From positions 1-35,007 of the forward strand of contig DASZVN010000139.1 of NCBI GenBank assembly GCA_035547055.1: a stretch of DNA of 35,007 bases, read 5' to 3'. The DNA comes from DASZVN01 sp035547055. Lineage in GTDB: Bacteria > Pseudomonadota > Alphaproteobacteria > Rhizobiales > Methylopilaceae. Position numbers and translations under genes: made by a program. Numbering within the stretch: the first letter of the stretch is position 1; every line of letters starts with the position of its first letter. A model generated the notes under the pieces. It was not told where the DNA came from, made no database searches, and saw only the letters and a list, made by a program, of their open reading frames with translations. Below are positions 26,089 through 33,096 of the stretch, in pieces.

Positions 26089-27255
26089 TCAGGACGCACT
26101 GCGCATCAAGGGCGGGCGGCCGGCGCCGGCCGAAGCCGCGGCGAGGCGCTGCTGGTGCTCGGCCCAGCGCGCCAGCACGAAGCGGCGGAACTCGTCGCGG
26201 AACCGGTCGGTCGAGAACCGGAGCGCGTGGGCCCGGATCTGGATCGGGTCGAAATCGTCCTCGCGCGCCTCGAAGCGGTCGATCACGTCGCGGATCGCCG
26301 CGGTGGTCTGGGCGTGGAAATGCAGGCCGGTGACGCCGTCGACGACGGTCTCGTTGGCGCCGCCGCGGCCGAACGCCAGCACCGGCGTGCCGCAGGCCTG
26401 GGCCTCGACCGGGGCGATGCCGAAATCCTCCTCGGCGGCGAAGATGAAGGCGCGCGCCCGCTCCAGGTGCTGGCGCAGCACCGCGAGCGGCTGGTAGCCG
26501 AGCAGCGTGACGTTGGGCGTCGCGATCTTCTGGATGTGCTTGAACTGGGGCCCGGTGCCGACCACCACGAGGCGGCGCTCCGGCATCGCGGCGAAGGCCT
26601 CCACGATCAGCCCGATCTTCTTGTAGGGCACCATGCGCGAGGAGGTGAAATAGTAGTCGCCGCGGTCGCGGCCGATGCCGAAGTCGTCGGTCTCGACATT
26701 GGGGTAGATCACCGTCGCGTCGCGGCGATAGGCCTTGAAGAGGCGCCGCGAGATGTATTGCGAGCAGGTGATGAAGTGGTCGACGCCCGAGGCGGTGCGG
26801 TAGTCCCAGATGCGCAGCTTGTGCAGCGCCATGCGGGCGAAGAGGTTGCGGATGCCGCGGAAGCGCGCCTCCTCCAGATACTGGTTCTGGAGGTCCCAGG
26901 CGTAGCGCATCGGCGTGTAGCAGTAGCAGATGTGGAGCTGGTCCGGCCCGGTGATGACGCCCTTGGCGACCGCGTGGCTGTTCGAGATCACGACGTCGTA
27001 GTCGGAGAGGTCGAACTGCTCGATCGCGAACGGCATCCACGGCAGGAGATAGCGGTAGATGTAGCGGCTGCCGGGGATGCGCTGGAGAAAGGAGGTCTGG
27101 GGAACCCGGCCGTTGAGCCAGCTCCGGTCACGCTCCGGCATGAAGTCGATCAGGCAGAAAAGATCAGCTTGCGGGAATTCTGCAAGCATCGCGGCAAGTA
27201 CTTTTTCCGAGCCTGCATAAGTTGTCAGCCACTCATGCACGATTGCCGTTTTCAC
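26089..27255 (-). CDS. Glycosyltransferase family 1 (WbaZ-like)
   Basis: A 388-residue GT-B enzyme with TAIVHEWLTTYAGSEKVLAA at the N-terminus, YCYTPMRYAWDLQNQYLE, SSRMVPYKKIGLIVEAF and donor site EEDFGIAPVEAQACGTPVLA. It is a paralogue of the gene at 18640-19872. The start is GTG at 27255, chosen because GGAG lies eight bases upstream and the conserved first strand follows directly; the frame stays open upstream only as an antisense shadow. It precedes gmd by 36 bp, so it probably uses or competes for a mannose-derived donor (inference). The first 50 codons and the leader are AT-richer than the rest of the gene. Confidence 0.92.
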   Translation of the reverse strand: MKTAIVHEWLTTYAGSEKVLAAMLAEFPQADLFCLIDFMPERDRSWLNGRVPQTSFLQRIPGSRYIYRYLLPWMPFAIEQFDLSDYDVVISNSHAVAKGVITGPDQLHICYCYTPMRYAWDLQNQYLEEARFRGIRNLFARMALHKLRIWDYRTASGVDHFITCSQYISRRLFKAYRRDATVIYPNVETDDFGIGRDRGDYYFTSSRMVPYKKIGLIVEAFAAMPERRLVVVGTGPQFKHIQKIATPNVTLLGYQPLAVLRQHLERARAFIFAAEEDFGIAPVEAQACGTPVLAFGRGGANETVVDGVTGLHFHAQTTAAIRDVIDRFEAREDDFDPIQIRAHALRFSTDRFRDEFRRFVLARWAEHQQRLAAASAGAGRPPLMRSAS

Positions 27256-27263
27256 AACGAAAA

Positions 27264-27267
27264 CTCC
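27264..27267 (-). promoter_or_regulatory. Ribosome binding site that fixes the GTG start of the WbaZ-like gene
   Basis: GGAG on the minus strand, eight bases before GTG 27255. Confidence 0.6.
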
Positions 27268-27295
27268 GTGAACAAGAGAAGCGTACAGGCGAAGA

Positions 27296-27326
27296 ATTAT
27301 TGCCGCAACGCGCTGTGAATACGCAA
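27296..27326 (-). promoter_or_regulatory. Candidate sigma-70-like promoter of the WbaZ-like/gmd operon
   Basis: Minus-strand TTGCGT (27326-27321), 19-base spacer, AATAAT (27301-27296), 41 bp before the GTG. The spacer is long and the -35 weak; the support is the low-GC pocket around it. Confidence 0.3.
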
Positions 27327-27393
27327 TAGGGGGGCGGCTACCCCGCGCGGGGGAGTGGGCAGAGCGGCCGGTCGGGCGTCGGCGGGCGCCGCG

Positions 27394-27424
27394 GCGTGGG
27401 CATCGGTCCTGCCGATGCCCACGC
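27394..27424 (-). terminator. Perfect 13-bp hairpin after the LuxR gene
   Basis: GCGTGGGCATCGG / CCGATGCCCACGC with loop TCCTG, 10 bp past the regulator's stop. There is no T-tract on either strand, so it is either a non-classical terminator or an mRNA 3'-end stabiliser. Confidence 0.5.
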
Positions 27425-27434
27425 GGAGACGGCC

Positions 27435-28154
27435 CTAGGCCTGTTCGGCGGCGCGGAACATCTCGTGGGTCAGGAACGCGACCTCGGTGCGGTTCCGGGC
27501 CTTCAGCTTCCGCATGATGTTGCGGACGTGGACCTTGACGGTGCTCTCGCGCATGTTGAGCTCGAAGGCGATCACCTTGTTCGCCTTGCCGTGGCGGAGC
27601 GCGTCGAGCACCGCGGTCTGGCGCGGCGTGAACATGCCGTGGCCGCCGTGGCGCTGGCCGGCCGCCTGGCCGGCGCGCCGCGCCGAGATCAGGCTCGATG
27701 CCGGGACGAAGATGCCGCCGGCCCCGACCAGGCGCAGCGCCTCGACGACGACGTCGAGGCTGGTCGAGGTCGGGATGTAGCCCCGCGCCCCGTTGTCGAG
27801 CGCGCCGAGGATCTGGTCGGGGTCCTCGATGTCCGACATCAGGATCGCCGGGGCGCTCTCGGCCCGCGACAGCACGCCGATGTCCCGCACCACCTCCGGC
27901 TCGGTCGCGCGCTTGGCGCCGACGCAATAGAGCACGAGCGCGCCGCTCGGCCGGCTCGCGGCCGCCGCCGACCATTCCGACACCGAGCCGTAGGAGAGGA
28001 TCGTGCCGGCGCGGTGCAGAGCGCGCAGGCACTTGGCGAAGCACTCGCGATAGAGCGCCCGCCGGTCGATCAGGGCCACCGTCATGTCCGCCATCGGGCC
28101 GGGCAGCGGCTCGGCGCCGCGCTCGACCGTATCCACCATCGCCATCGTCGTCAT
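27435..28154 (-). CDS. LuxR/NarL-family regulator with degenerate receiver domain
   Basis: A 239-residue DNA-binding regulator. The N-terminal part has the receiver fold (MTVALIDRRALYRECF at 24-39; DNGARGYIPTSTS at 120-132) but lacks the phospho-acceptor Asp: the third strand reads ALVLYCVGA (72-80). The conserved Lys near position 129 is Pro. The C-terminal LuxR helix-turn-helix is intact (FTPRQTAVLDALRHGKANKV, STVKVHVRNIMRKLKARNRT). It probably senses something other than phosphorylation. Start ATG 28154 is nine bases after GAGGG; ATG 28163 is also in frame but sits directly on that site. It diverges from a second regulator of the same type. Confidence 0.9.
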   Translation of the reverse strand: MTTMAMVDTVERGAEPLPGPMADMTVALIDRRALYRECFAKCLRALHRAGTILSYGSVSEWSAAAASRPSGALVLYCVGAKRATEPEVVRDIGVLSRAESAPAILMSDIEDPDQILGALDNGARGYIPTSTSLDVVVEALRLVGAGGIFVPASSLISARRAGQAAGQRHGGHGMFTPRQTAVLDALRHGKANKVIAFELNMRESTVKVHVRNIMRKLKARNRTEVAFLTHEMFRAAEQA

Positions 28155-28244
28155 CTTGGCCATCCCTCTGTCTGCCGGCTGAAGCCGGGAAGGCGACCGC
28201 GGCGGGATGACATCCCCCGGACCGGCAGCCCCACCCGTCGCGCG

Positions 28245-28263
28245 GCTTAACCAAAGCTTAAGC
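28245..28263. promoter_or_regulatory. 19-bp dyad (6-7-6) upstream of the minus-strand LuxR gene
   Basis: GCTTAA-CCAAAGC-TTAAGC, perfect six-base arms, about 90 bp upstream of the regulator's start. The size fits a dimeric LuxR-type operator. Confidence 0.35.
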
Positions 28264-28562
28264 ATGGGAGCGGGTGGCCACGGCCGGTCCGGCAGGGGTA
28301 GCGGGCGGCGTAAGGGAGGTATCCCGTCGCGGTGCCGGCAGCCCAAATGAGCGAACGGCCTGCCCGGATGGTCCTTCCGGATGGCTATGGCCGCTCGCCG
28401 GCGGGTCCCCCCGCCTCATGCCAGGGGGGCTCCTCCGATCGGCGGGCCGGACATCCGCAATTTGGTGATAAGCCGCTTCGGAATGCGCCGAAGGTGTACC
28501 CCCGGGGGCAACCTCAAGCCCGCAGTCACGGAAAATTGAGCCTCTGTAACAAATGCCACGAA

Positions 28563-28581
28563 GTTGCTGCAATTGAGCAAC
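28563..28581. promoter_or_regulatory. 19-bp dyad (6-7-6) upstream of the plus-strand LuxR gene
   Basis: GTTGCT-GCAATTG-AGCAAC, perfect arms, with the same geometry as the dyad at 28245-28263 but different bases. It lies just upstream of the candidate -35 box. Confidence 0.4.
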
Positions 28582-28596
28582 CGAAGGCTGCTCGAT
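28572..28596. promoter_or_regulatory. Second overlapping dyad abutting the -35 box
   Basis: ATTGAGCA-ACCGAAGGC-TGCTCGAT, seven of eight arm bases paired. It shares its left arm with the preceding dyad and touches TTGCGG. The two could be alternative binding registers. Confidence 0.3.
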
Positions 28597-28626
28597 TGCG
28601 GCAGATGCGAAGGCTCTCGCTATATG
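28596..28626 (+). promoter_or_regulatory. Candidate promoter of the plus-strand LuxR gene
   Basis: TTGCGG (28596-28601), 19-base spacer, TATATG (28621-28626), in AT-rich DNA 90 bp before the start codon. Confidence 0.3.
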
Positions 28627-28651
28627 GACTACTCAACAAGAGAGCGAGTGC

Positions 28652-28669
28652 TTTTCGCACAAGCGAAAA
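28652..28669 (+). promoter_or_regulatory. Hairpin/dyad in the predicted leader of the LuxR gene
   Basis: TTTTCGC-ACAA-GCGAAAA, 7-bp perfect arms, 46 bp before the GTG. It could be an operator or a leader hairpin. Confidence 0.35.
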
Positions 28670-28706
28670 ACGCGTAGTGTCCCGGCGATGCGGCTACGCT
28701 CCGTTT

Positions 28707-28710
28707 GGAG
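28707..28710 (+). promoter_or_regulatory. Ribosome binding site that fixes the GTG start of the plus-strand LuxR gene
   Basis: GGAG five bases before GTG 28716. Confidence 0.6.
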
Positions 28711-28715
28711 TTCCT

Positions 28716-29468
28716 GTGCGTCAGCATGTTCCAACGATTCTGGTCGATCCGAACACATTGTTTCGGGAGGGGCTCGAGCGGCTGCTTTCCGGCAGCGCCT
28801 TCCGGCCGGTCGCGGGAGGAGCGGCGGTCGGCGACGTGGTGGACGCGGTCGCCGAGGATAGCCGGCCGCTGCTGTTCATGATCGGCACCGAGCAGGACGG
28901 CGACGCCACCGTGAAGAGCGTGCTGTGGGTGCGCGAGCACTGCCCCGGGGCCCGCGTCGTGGTGCTGGCGGACGGCTACGAGGTCGAGCAGCTCACAGCA
29001 GTTCTCAGGGCAGGCGCCCATTCCTATCTGTTGAAGACGATGACTTCCGAGGTTCTTCTGAAGTCGCTCGAAATCGTGATGCTGGGCGGCAGCGTGTTTT
29101 CCTCGACGATATTGCCGCTGATCTCGACTACGAGCGCATCGGTGTTGCCGATTGCGGACGTCAACGTGCCGGCACCGGTGCCGGATATTCTAAGCGATCG
29201 GGAGAAGCAGATCCTTCAGGGCCTCGCCCGCGGCGAGTCCAACAAGGCGATCGCCCGCCGCCTGTCGATCACCGAGTCGACCGTGAAGGTCCACGTCAAG
29301 ACCATCCTGCGCAAGGTCAAGGTCCGCAACCGCACCCAGGCCGCGGTGTGGGCGATGAGCCATCTGGTCAGCATGAGCGCGATCGCGGCGGCCGGCTTCG
29401 GCCTGTGGGATCCCAACTTCATGCGCCACGTCGTCCGCATCTTCATGCTCGGCGTGCTGGAAGTCTGA
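28716..29468 (+). CDS. LuxR/NarL-family regulator with degenerate receiver domain
   Basis: A 250-residue regulator. The receiver-like part starts TILVDPNTLFREGLERLL (7-24) and keeps the LRAGAHSYLLKTMTSEVL lysine block (97-114). The phospho-acceptor Asp is missing (RPLLFMIGTEQDG, 50-62), so classical phosphorylation is unlikely. The LuxR DNA-binding domain is intact (ILSDREKQILQGLARGESNK; STVKVHVKTILRKVKVRNRT). A hydrophobic, unconserved tail of about 35 residues follows the helix-turn-helix (SAIAAAGFGLWDPNF, RIFMLGVLEV). The start is GTG 28716, supported by the Shine-Dalgarno site and by the fold beginning at residue 7. It diverges from the regulator at 27435-28154; both are probably controllers of the polysaccharide locus. 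Confidence 0.9.
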   Translation: MRQHVPTILVDPNTLFREGLERLLSGSAFRPVAGGAAVGDVVDAVAEDSRPLLFMIGTEQDGDATVKSVLWVREHCPGARVVVLADGYEVEQLTAVLRAGAHSYLLKTMTSEVLLKSLEIVMLGGSVFSSTILPLISTTSASVLPIADVNVPAPVPDILSDREKQILQGLARGESNKAIARRLSITESTVKVHVKTILRKVKVRNRTQAAVWAMSHLVSMSAIAAAGFGLWDPNFMRHVVRIFMLGVLEV

Positions 29469-29602
29469 CGGGACCCACGCTCCTTCCGCTTGTCTCGAAC
29501 GGGTGAGGCGACGGCCGCGGCCGCTGCGCGCGCGGATCGCGCGGGATCATGGCCGCACGCAGGGGTGTCGAACCCGATCGGGTAGATGGCCAATCGGGGG
29601 TA

Positions 29603-29619
29603 GCCCATCCGGGGTGGGC
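29603..29619 (+). terminator. Weak hairpin after the plus-strand LuxR gene
   Basis: GCCCATC / GGTGGGC stem with one G-U pair, followed after 13 bases by TTTT. It is a possible terminator between convergent genes. Confidence 0.25.
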
Positions 29620-29702
29620 GACGGCCCATTTTCTGCCATGATGCTGCCATCGCGCCCCGATTGGCGAAACTGGGCGCCCGTCCGGGTATGCCGAAGCTCC
29701 CC

Positions 29703-30791
29703 TCAGCGGCGCTGCCAGGGCATCACCCGCCGCTCGATCCATTGCAGGACGAAGGTGAGGAGCGCGCCCAGCACCATCACCACGAACAGCGCCGCGTACA
29801 TTTTGTCCGGCAGCAGCACCTGCCAATAGTAATAGGTGATGAAGCCGACGCCCTGCTTCGCCCGCAGGAACTCGACCGCGATGATGACGACGAGCGCGGT
29901 GCCGAGCGCGAGGCGGAGCCCGGCGAAGATGATCGGCAGCGCCGCCGGGATGATGACGTGGCGGAGCAGGTTGAGCCCGCGGGCGCCGTAGTTGCGCCCG
30001 GCCTGGAGGAACACCGGGTCGATGTCGCGGACCCCGGCCATGGTGTTGATCGCCACCAGGAAGAACACCGAGATCGCCACCACCGTGATCTTCGGCCCCT
30101 CGCCGAAGGGATCGGAGAACATCAGCATCACGAGGGGGAAGATCGCGATCTTGGGCAGCACGTAGACCGCCGAGAGCGTGGCATCGAGCATCAGGCGGAC
30201 GGTCTGGTTGATGCCCATCACCACGCCGACCAGGATGCCCGGCACCATGCCGATGACGAAGCCGGCGACGACGCGGGCCAGCGTCACCCAGACATGGCTC
30301 TCGGCGAACAGGCTCCAGACGCCGGCGAGGCCGTGGGCGTGGAACGCGGCCGGGATCAGCCAGGGCCGGCCAATCAGGCTGGTGCCGGAGAACTTGTCGT
30401 AGCCGGTCGCGAGATCCCACAGCGCCGCCGCGATCCGGGTCGGCGGCGGGAACCACATCGGGCTCAGGATGTTGGCGTCGACGATGAGCTGCCACGCGAC
30501 CAGCACCAGGACCGGGAAGCCGAAGGCGAGGCTGCGCTCGTAGAGGCGCCGGCCGCGCGGCGGCACCCGGCGGCCGACCCGCTCCGCCGCCATCACGATC
30601 AGGACGAACTCGCCGGCGAGGCCGAGCCACCACGCCGGCCGCCACAGCGCCGCGCCGAAGAAGAGCGCGTTCCAGGCCGCCAGCGCCGTCAGCGGCCCGA
30701 GCAGGCTTCGCCAGGCCGAGGGATGCGCCGGGCCGTCCGGCAGCGCCTCGTCGGCCGCACCGAGGCGGGCAGGGCGGGGCGCGTCGGTCAT
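29703..30791 (-). CDS. ABC transporter permease (nitrate/sulfonate/taurine type)
   Basis: A 362-residue inner-membrane permease of the BPD_transp_1 (SsuC/TauC/NrtB) family. The coupling motif region is GARGLNLLRHVIIPAALPII. It carries about 90 extra N-terminal residues compared with usual members of about 260, including additional hydrophobic segments (LTALAAWNALFFGAALW; AWWLGLAGEFVLIVMAAE). It also has an insertion of about 30 residues before the core (YDKFSGTSLIGRPWLIPAAF). The start at ATG 30791 overlaps the ATPase stop (ATGA). It is the third gene of the operon binding protein-ATPase-permease. The substrate is not evident. Confidence 0.93.
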   Translation of the reverse strand: MTDAPRPARLGAADEALPDGPAHPSAWRSLLGPLTALAAWNALFFGAALWRPAWWLGLAGEFVLIVMAAERVGRRVPPRGRRLYERSLAFGFPVLVLVAWQLIVDANILSPMWFPPPTRIAAALWDLATGYDKFSGTSLIGRPWLIPAAFHAHGLAGVWSLFAESHVWVTLARVVAGFVIGMVPGILVGVVMGINQTVRLMLDATLSAVYVLPKIAIFPLVMLMFSDPFGEGPKITVVAISVFFLVAINTMAGVRDIDPVFLQAGRNYGARGLNLLRHVIIPAALPIIFAGLRLALGTALVVIIAVEFLRAKQGVGFITYYYWQVLLPDKMYAALFVVMVLGALLTFVLQWIERRVMPWQRR

Positions 30792-31597
30792 GCCATGAGC
30801 TCCATCGCCCGGTTGACCTCGCGGCCGAGCAGCGCCCAGATCTCGGCGCGGAGCTCGGCGAACACCGGCAGGTTCATGGTCGCGACCGTGCGCGGCCGCG
30901 GGATCGGCACCTCGAACGCGGCGAGGTTGGTGCCGGGATGGGCGGTCATCAGGATGATGCGGTCGCCGAGGAGGATGGCCTCGTCGAGGCTGTGGGTGAT
31001 GTAGACCACGGTCTTGCGGGTCTCTTCCCAGATGCGCAGCAGCTCCTCCTGCAGGACGATCCGGGTCTGGGCGTCGAGCGCGCCGAGCGGCTCGTCCATC
31101 AAGAGCACCTCGGGGTCGTTGGCGAGGGCCCGGACGATGCCGACGCGCTGCTTCATGCCGCCGGAGATCTGGTGCGGGTAGTAGCCCGCGAACTTGCCGA
31201 GGCCGACCCGGTCGAGCCAGTCCTGCGCCACCGCGAGCCGCTCGGCGCGGCCGACGCCCCGCATCTGGAGCCCGAAGGCGACGTTGTCGATCACCGTCTT
31301 CCACGGAAAGATCGCGTATTCCTGGAAGACCACGGCGTTCAGCGGCTTCTTCGGGTCGTCGCCGGGGCGGATCCGGATCGTGCCCGACGTGTGGGTGTCG
31401 AGCCCGGCGAGGATGCGGAGATAGGTGGACTTGCCGCAGCCCGACGGCCCGACGACGCAGACGAACTCGCCGTCGGCGACGTCGAGGTCGAAGCCGTCGA
31501 GCGCCGTCACCCGCCCGCCGACGGTGTCGTAGACCTTGGAGACGTGCCGCGAGATGATCTTCGGCGGGCGGGGCTCGGAATTGGCGACAGTCGTCAT
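30788..31597 (-). CDS. ABC transporter ATPase (SsuB/TauB/NrtD type)
   Basis: A 269-residue nucleotide-binding subunit that powers the importer. Walker A is GPSGCGKST (50-58), Q-loop Gln92, signature ISGGMKQ (144-150), Walker B VLLMDEP (164-170), followed by LGALD and the H-loop VVYITHSLDEA. These are typical of the nitrate/sulfonate/bicarbonate subfamily. ATG at 31597 with a weak Shine-Dalgarno. The gap of 149 bp to the binding-protein gene holds a palindromic repeat, which may reduce expression of the membrane parts relative to the binding protein. Confidence 0.96.
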   Translation of the reverse strand: MTTVANSEPRPPKIISRHVSKVYDTVGGRVTALDGFDLDVADGEFVCVVGPSGCGKSTYLRILAGLDTHTSGTIRIRPGDDPKKPLNAVVFQEYAIFPWKTVIDNVAFGLQMRGVGRAERLAVAQDWLDRVGLGKFAGYYPHQISGGMKQRVGIVRALANDPEVLLMDEPLGALDAQTRIVLQEELLRIWEETRKTVVYITHSLDEAILLGDRIILMTAHPGTNLAAFEVPIPRPRTVATMNLPVFAELRAEIWALLGREVNRAMELMA

Positions 31598-31616
31598 CGA
31601 TGTCCGGCTTTGGTCA

Positions 31617-31715
31617 TGTCATCCCGGCCGGAGCGAAGCGGCGCGCCGGGATCCGGACGTGTGCGCTGCGTCTGCGACCGGATCCCGGATCGCGCCGCGC
31701 GCGTCCGGGACGACA
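31617..31715. repeat. Palindromic intergenic repeat
   Basis: Arms TGTCATCCCGGCCGG (from 31617) and CCGGGACGACA (to 31715), with internal GGATCCGG / CCGGATCC pairing. It lies inside the ABC operon. The same family recurs at 33696-33841. Confidence 0.75.
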
Positions 31716-31746
31716 GGCCGAGGGAGGTGCCAGGAACGCCGGCGCT

Positions 31747-32787
31747 TCACTTGCCATCGGCGCCCAGCACCGCGCGGGCCTCGTCGACGAACCTCGCGTC
31801 GACCACCTTCTTGAGGTCGATCGGCGTCTTGTAGGCGGTGCGGCCGTTCTCGCGGTGGACGCGCTCGACGTCGGCGAGGCCCTTGGTCGAGATGTCGAGG
31901 TTGGGGTCGTAGACCACCGGGCTGCCCTTCCTGATCGCCGCCTCGGTCGAGTTGGTGTAGGTCAGGTAGGCGGCGATGTTCTCGGGGGCGAGGTAGTCCT
32001 TGCCCTGCATCAGCCGCGCCGCCTGCATCAGCGCGATCACGAAGCGCTCGGCCACCTCGGGCCGCTTCTCGATGAACTTGCCGGAGCCGACGAAGGCAAC
32101 CGTCATCAGGCCGGGGGTCAGGTCCTTGGCGAGCGGCACGCCGTTGCCGGCCGCGATCACCTGGTCGGCGAAGGGCGAGCCCAGGATCGCGGCGTCGATC
32201 GAGCCGCCGGCGAAGGCCGCCGGCATGTCCGGGTTGCCGAGATTGATGACGTCGACGTCGCGGATGGTGAGATGGCCGCGCTCCAGCGCCTTCGACAGGA
32301 GGTATTCGCCGCCCGAGCCCGGCCCGCCGGCGACGGCGACCCGCATCCCCTTGAGGTCGGCGACCGACTTGACCTTGCCGGCGAGACCCTTGCGCAGCAC
32401 CAGCATGGTCGGGCTGTCGGTGAACGGCTCGAGCGCGCCGGGCGCGATGATCTTGATGTCGAGGCCCTGGTTCCAGCCGTTCCAGAGCGAGGTGACGATG
32501 GCGATGCCGCCGACGTCGATCGAGCCCTGGTTCAGGAACGCGATCGCCTCGGTGCCGGAGGCGACGCGCTCGAGGTCGACGTCGAGCCCCTGCCTGGCGA
32601 ACAGGCCGCGCTTCGCCGCGACATACATCGTCGCGAACTTCATGATCGGAACGTAGGCGACCTTCACCTTCTGCGGCGGATTGAGCGGCGGCGGCATCGT
32701 CGCGGCGCCGGCGGCGGAGCCGAGGCCGACTGCCAGCGCGAATACCGCGAGGATGCCGACGCTGCGCCTGGTTGCGGTTCCGATCAT
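31747..32787 (-). CDS. ABC transporter substrate-binding protein (NMT1/SsuA-like)
   Basis: A 346-residue periplasmic binding protein. The signal peptide is about 1-29 (VGILAVFALAVGLGSAAGA). The mature part starts with VKVAYVPIMKFATMYVAAKR and GLFARQGLDVDLERV, then SIDVGGIAIVTSLWNG and DLKGMRVAVAGGPGSGGEYL, the pattern of NMT1/THI5-like and alkanesulfonate/nitrate-binding proteins. ATG at 32787 with GGAGGG seven bases upstream. It is the first gene of the ABC operon. The nearby Rieske oxygenase and VOC protein suggest an aromatic or organosulfur ligand; this is inference. Confidence 0.94.
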   Translation of the reverse strand: MIGTATRRSVGILAVFALAVGLGSAAGAATMPPPLNPPQKVKVAYVPIMKFATMYVAAKRGLFARQGLDVDLERVASGTEAIAFLNQGSIDVGGIAIVTSLWNGWNQGLDIKIIAPGALEPFTDSPTMLVLRKGLAGKVKSVADLKGMRVAVAGGPGSGGEYLLSKALERGHLTIRDVDVINLGNPDMPAAFAGGSIDAAILGSPFADQVIAAGNGVPLAKDLTPGLMTVAFVGSGKFIEKRPEVAERFVIALMQAARLMQGKDYLAPENIAAYLTYTNSTEAAIRKGSPVVYDPNLDISTKGLADVERVHRENGRTAYKTPIDLKKVVDARFVDEARAVLGADGK

Positions 32788-33096
32788 GGACTTGCCCTCC
32801 CTGCCGTTCGTTCGGCGTCGTCATGGCGGGGCAGGCGGCCGCCGGCCACGGCCAAGTTGTCGCAGGCGCGCCGCGCCGCCTCAGGGTTCAAGTGCCGACA
32901 GGACCGCGGCCGGCGCAAGCGATTTCGCGCCCGGGGACGGGCCCCTCCGGCTCGCTGCGCTCGCCACCTCCCCCCGCTTCGCAGCGGAGGACCAAGCAGC
33001 CGCGGCGGCAGATCCTCCCCGTCGCAGACGGGGAGGGGGACCATGCGAAGCATGGAGGAGGGGGGCGCGGCACCGAACCGGCCGATTGCGCTCGCG
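32788..33096. other. 309-bp intergenic region, mostly repeat
   Basis: It separates the VOC gene from the ABC operon. About 130 bp is a palindromic repeat (32934-33068). The remaining left part must hold the ABC promoter, but no clear -35/-10 boxes were seen. Confidence 0.5.
32934..33068. repeat. Palindromic repeat cluster
   Basis: Successive hairpins: GGCTCGCTGCGCTCGCC, CCCCGCTTCGCAGCGGAGG, CCTCCCCGTCGCAGACGGGGAGG and CCATGCGAAGCATGG, ending GAGGAGGGGGG. This composite is similar in style to the repeat inside the NRPS gene at 6056-6189. Confidence 0.7.

Larger units (their letters stand above)
28155..28715. other. 561-bp spacer between divergent LuxR regulators, partly AT-rich
   Basis: No coding signal. 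The right half (about 28480-28715) is near 50% GC in a window of about 70%. It holds dyads at 28245-28263, 28563-28581, 28572-28596 and 28652-28669, and a candidate promoter. It probably contains the promoters of both regulators. Confidence 0.6.

Noticed and set aside
20928..27318. Other long antisense frames (minus 20928-24419, plus 24874-27318)
   Set aside because: They lie opposite clear export, kinase, dehydratase and glycosyltransferase genes and show no family motif.
28596..28603. TTGCGGCA shared by the LuxR promoter and the WbaZ-like promoter as a common operator
   Set aside because: An 8-mer at different positions relative to the putative promoter boxes; too short to separate from chance.
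28332..28715. Earlier ATG at 28332 for the plus-strand LuxR gene
   Set aside because: The 128 added residues resemble no domain and cross the AT-rich spacer with dyads. GTG 28716 has a good ribosome site and the fold begins right after it.
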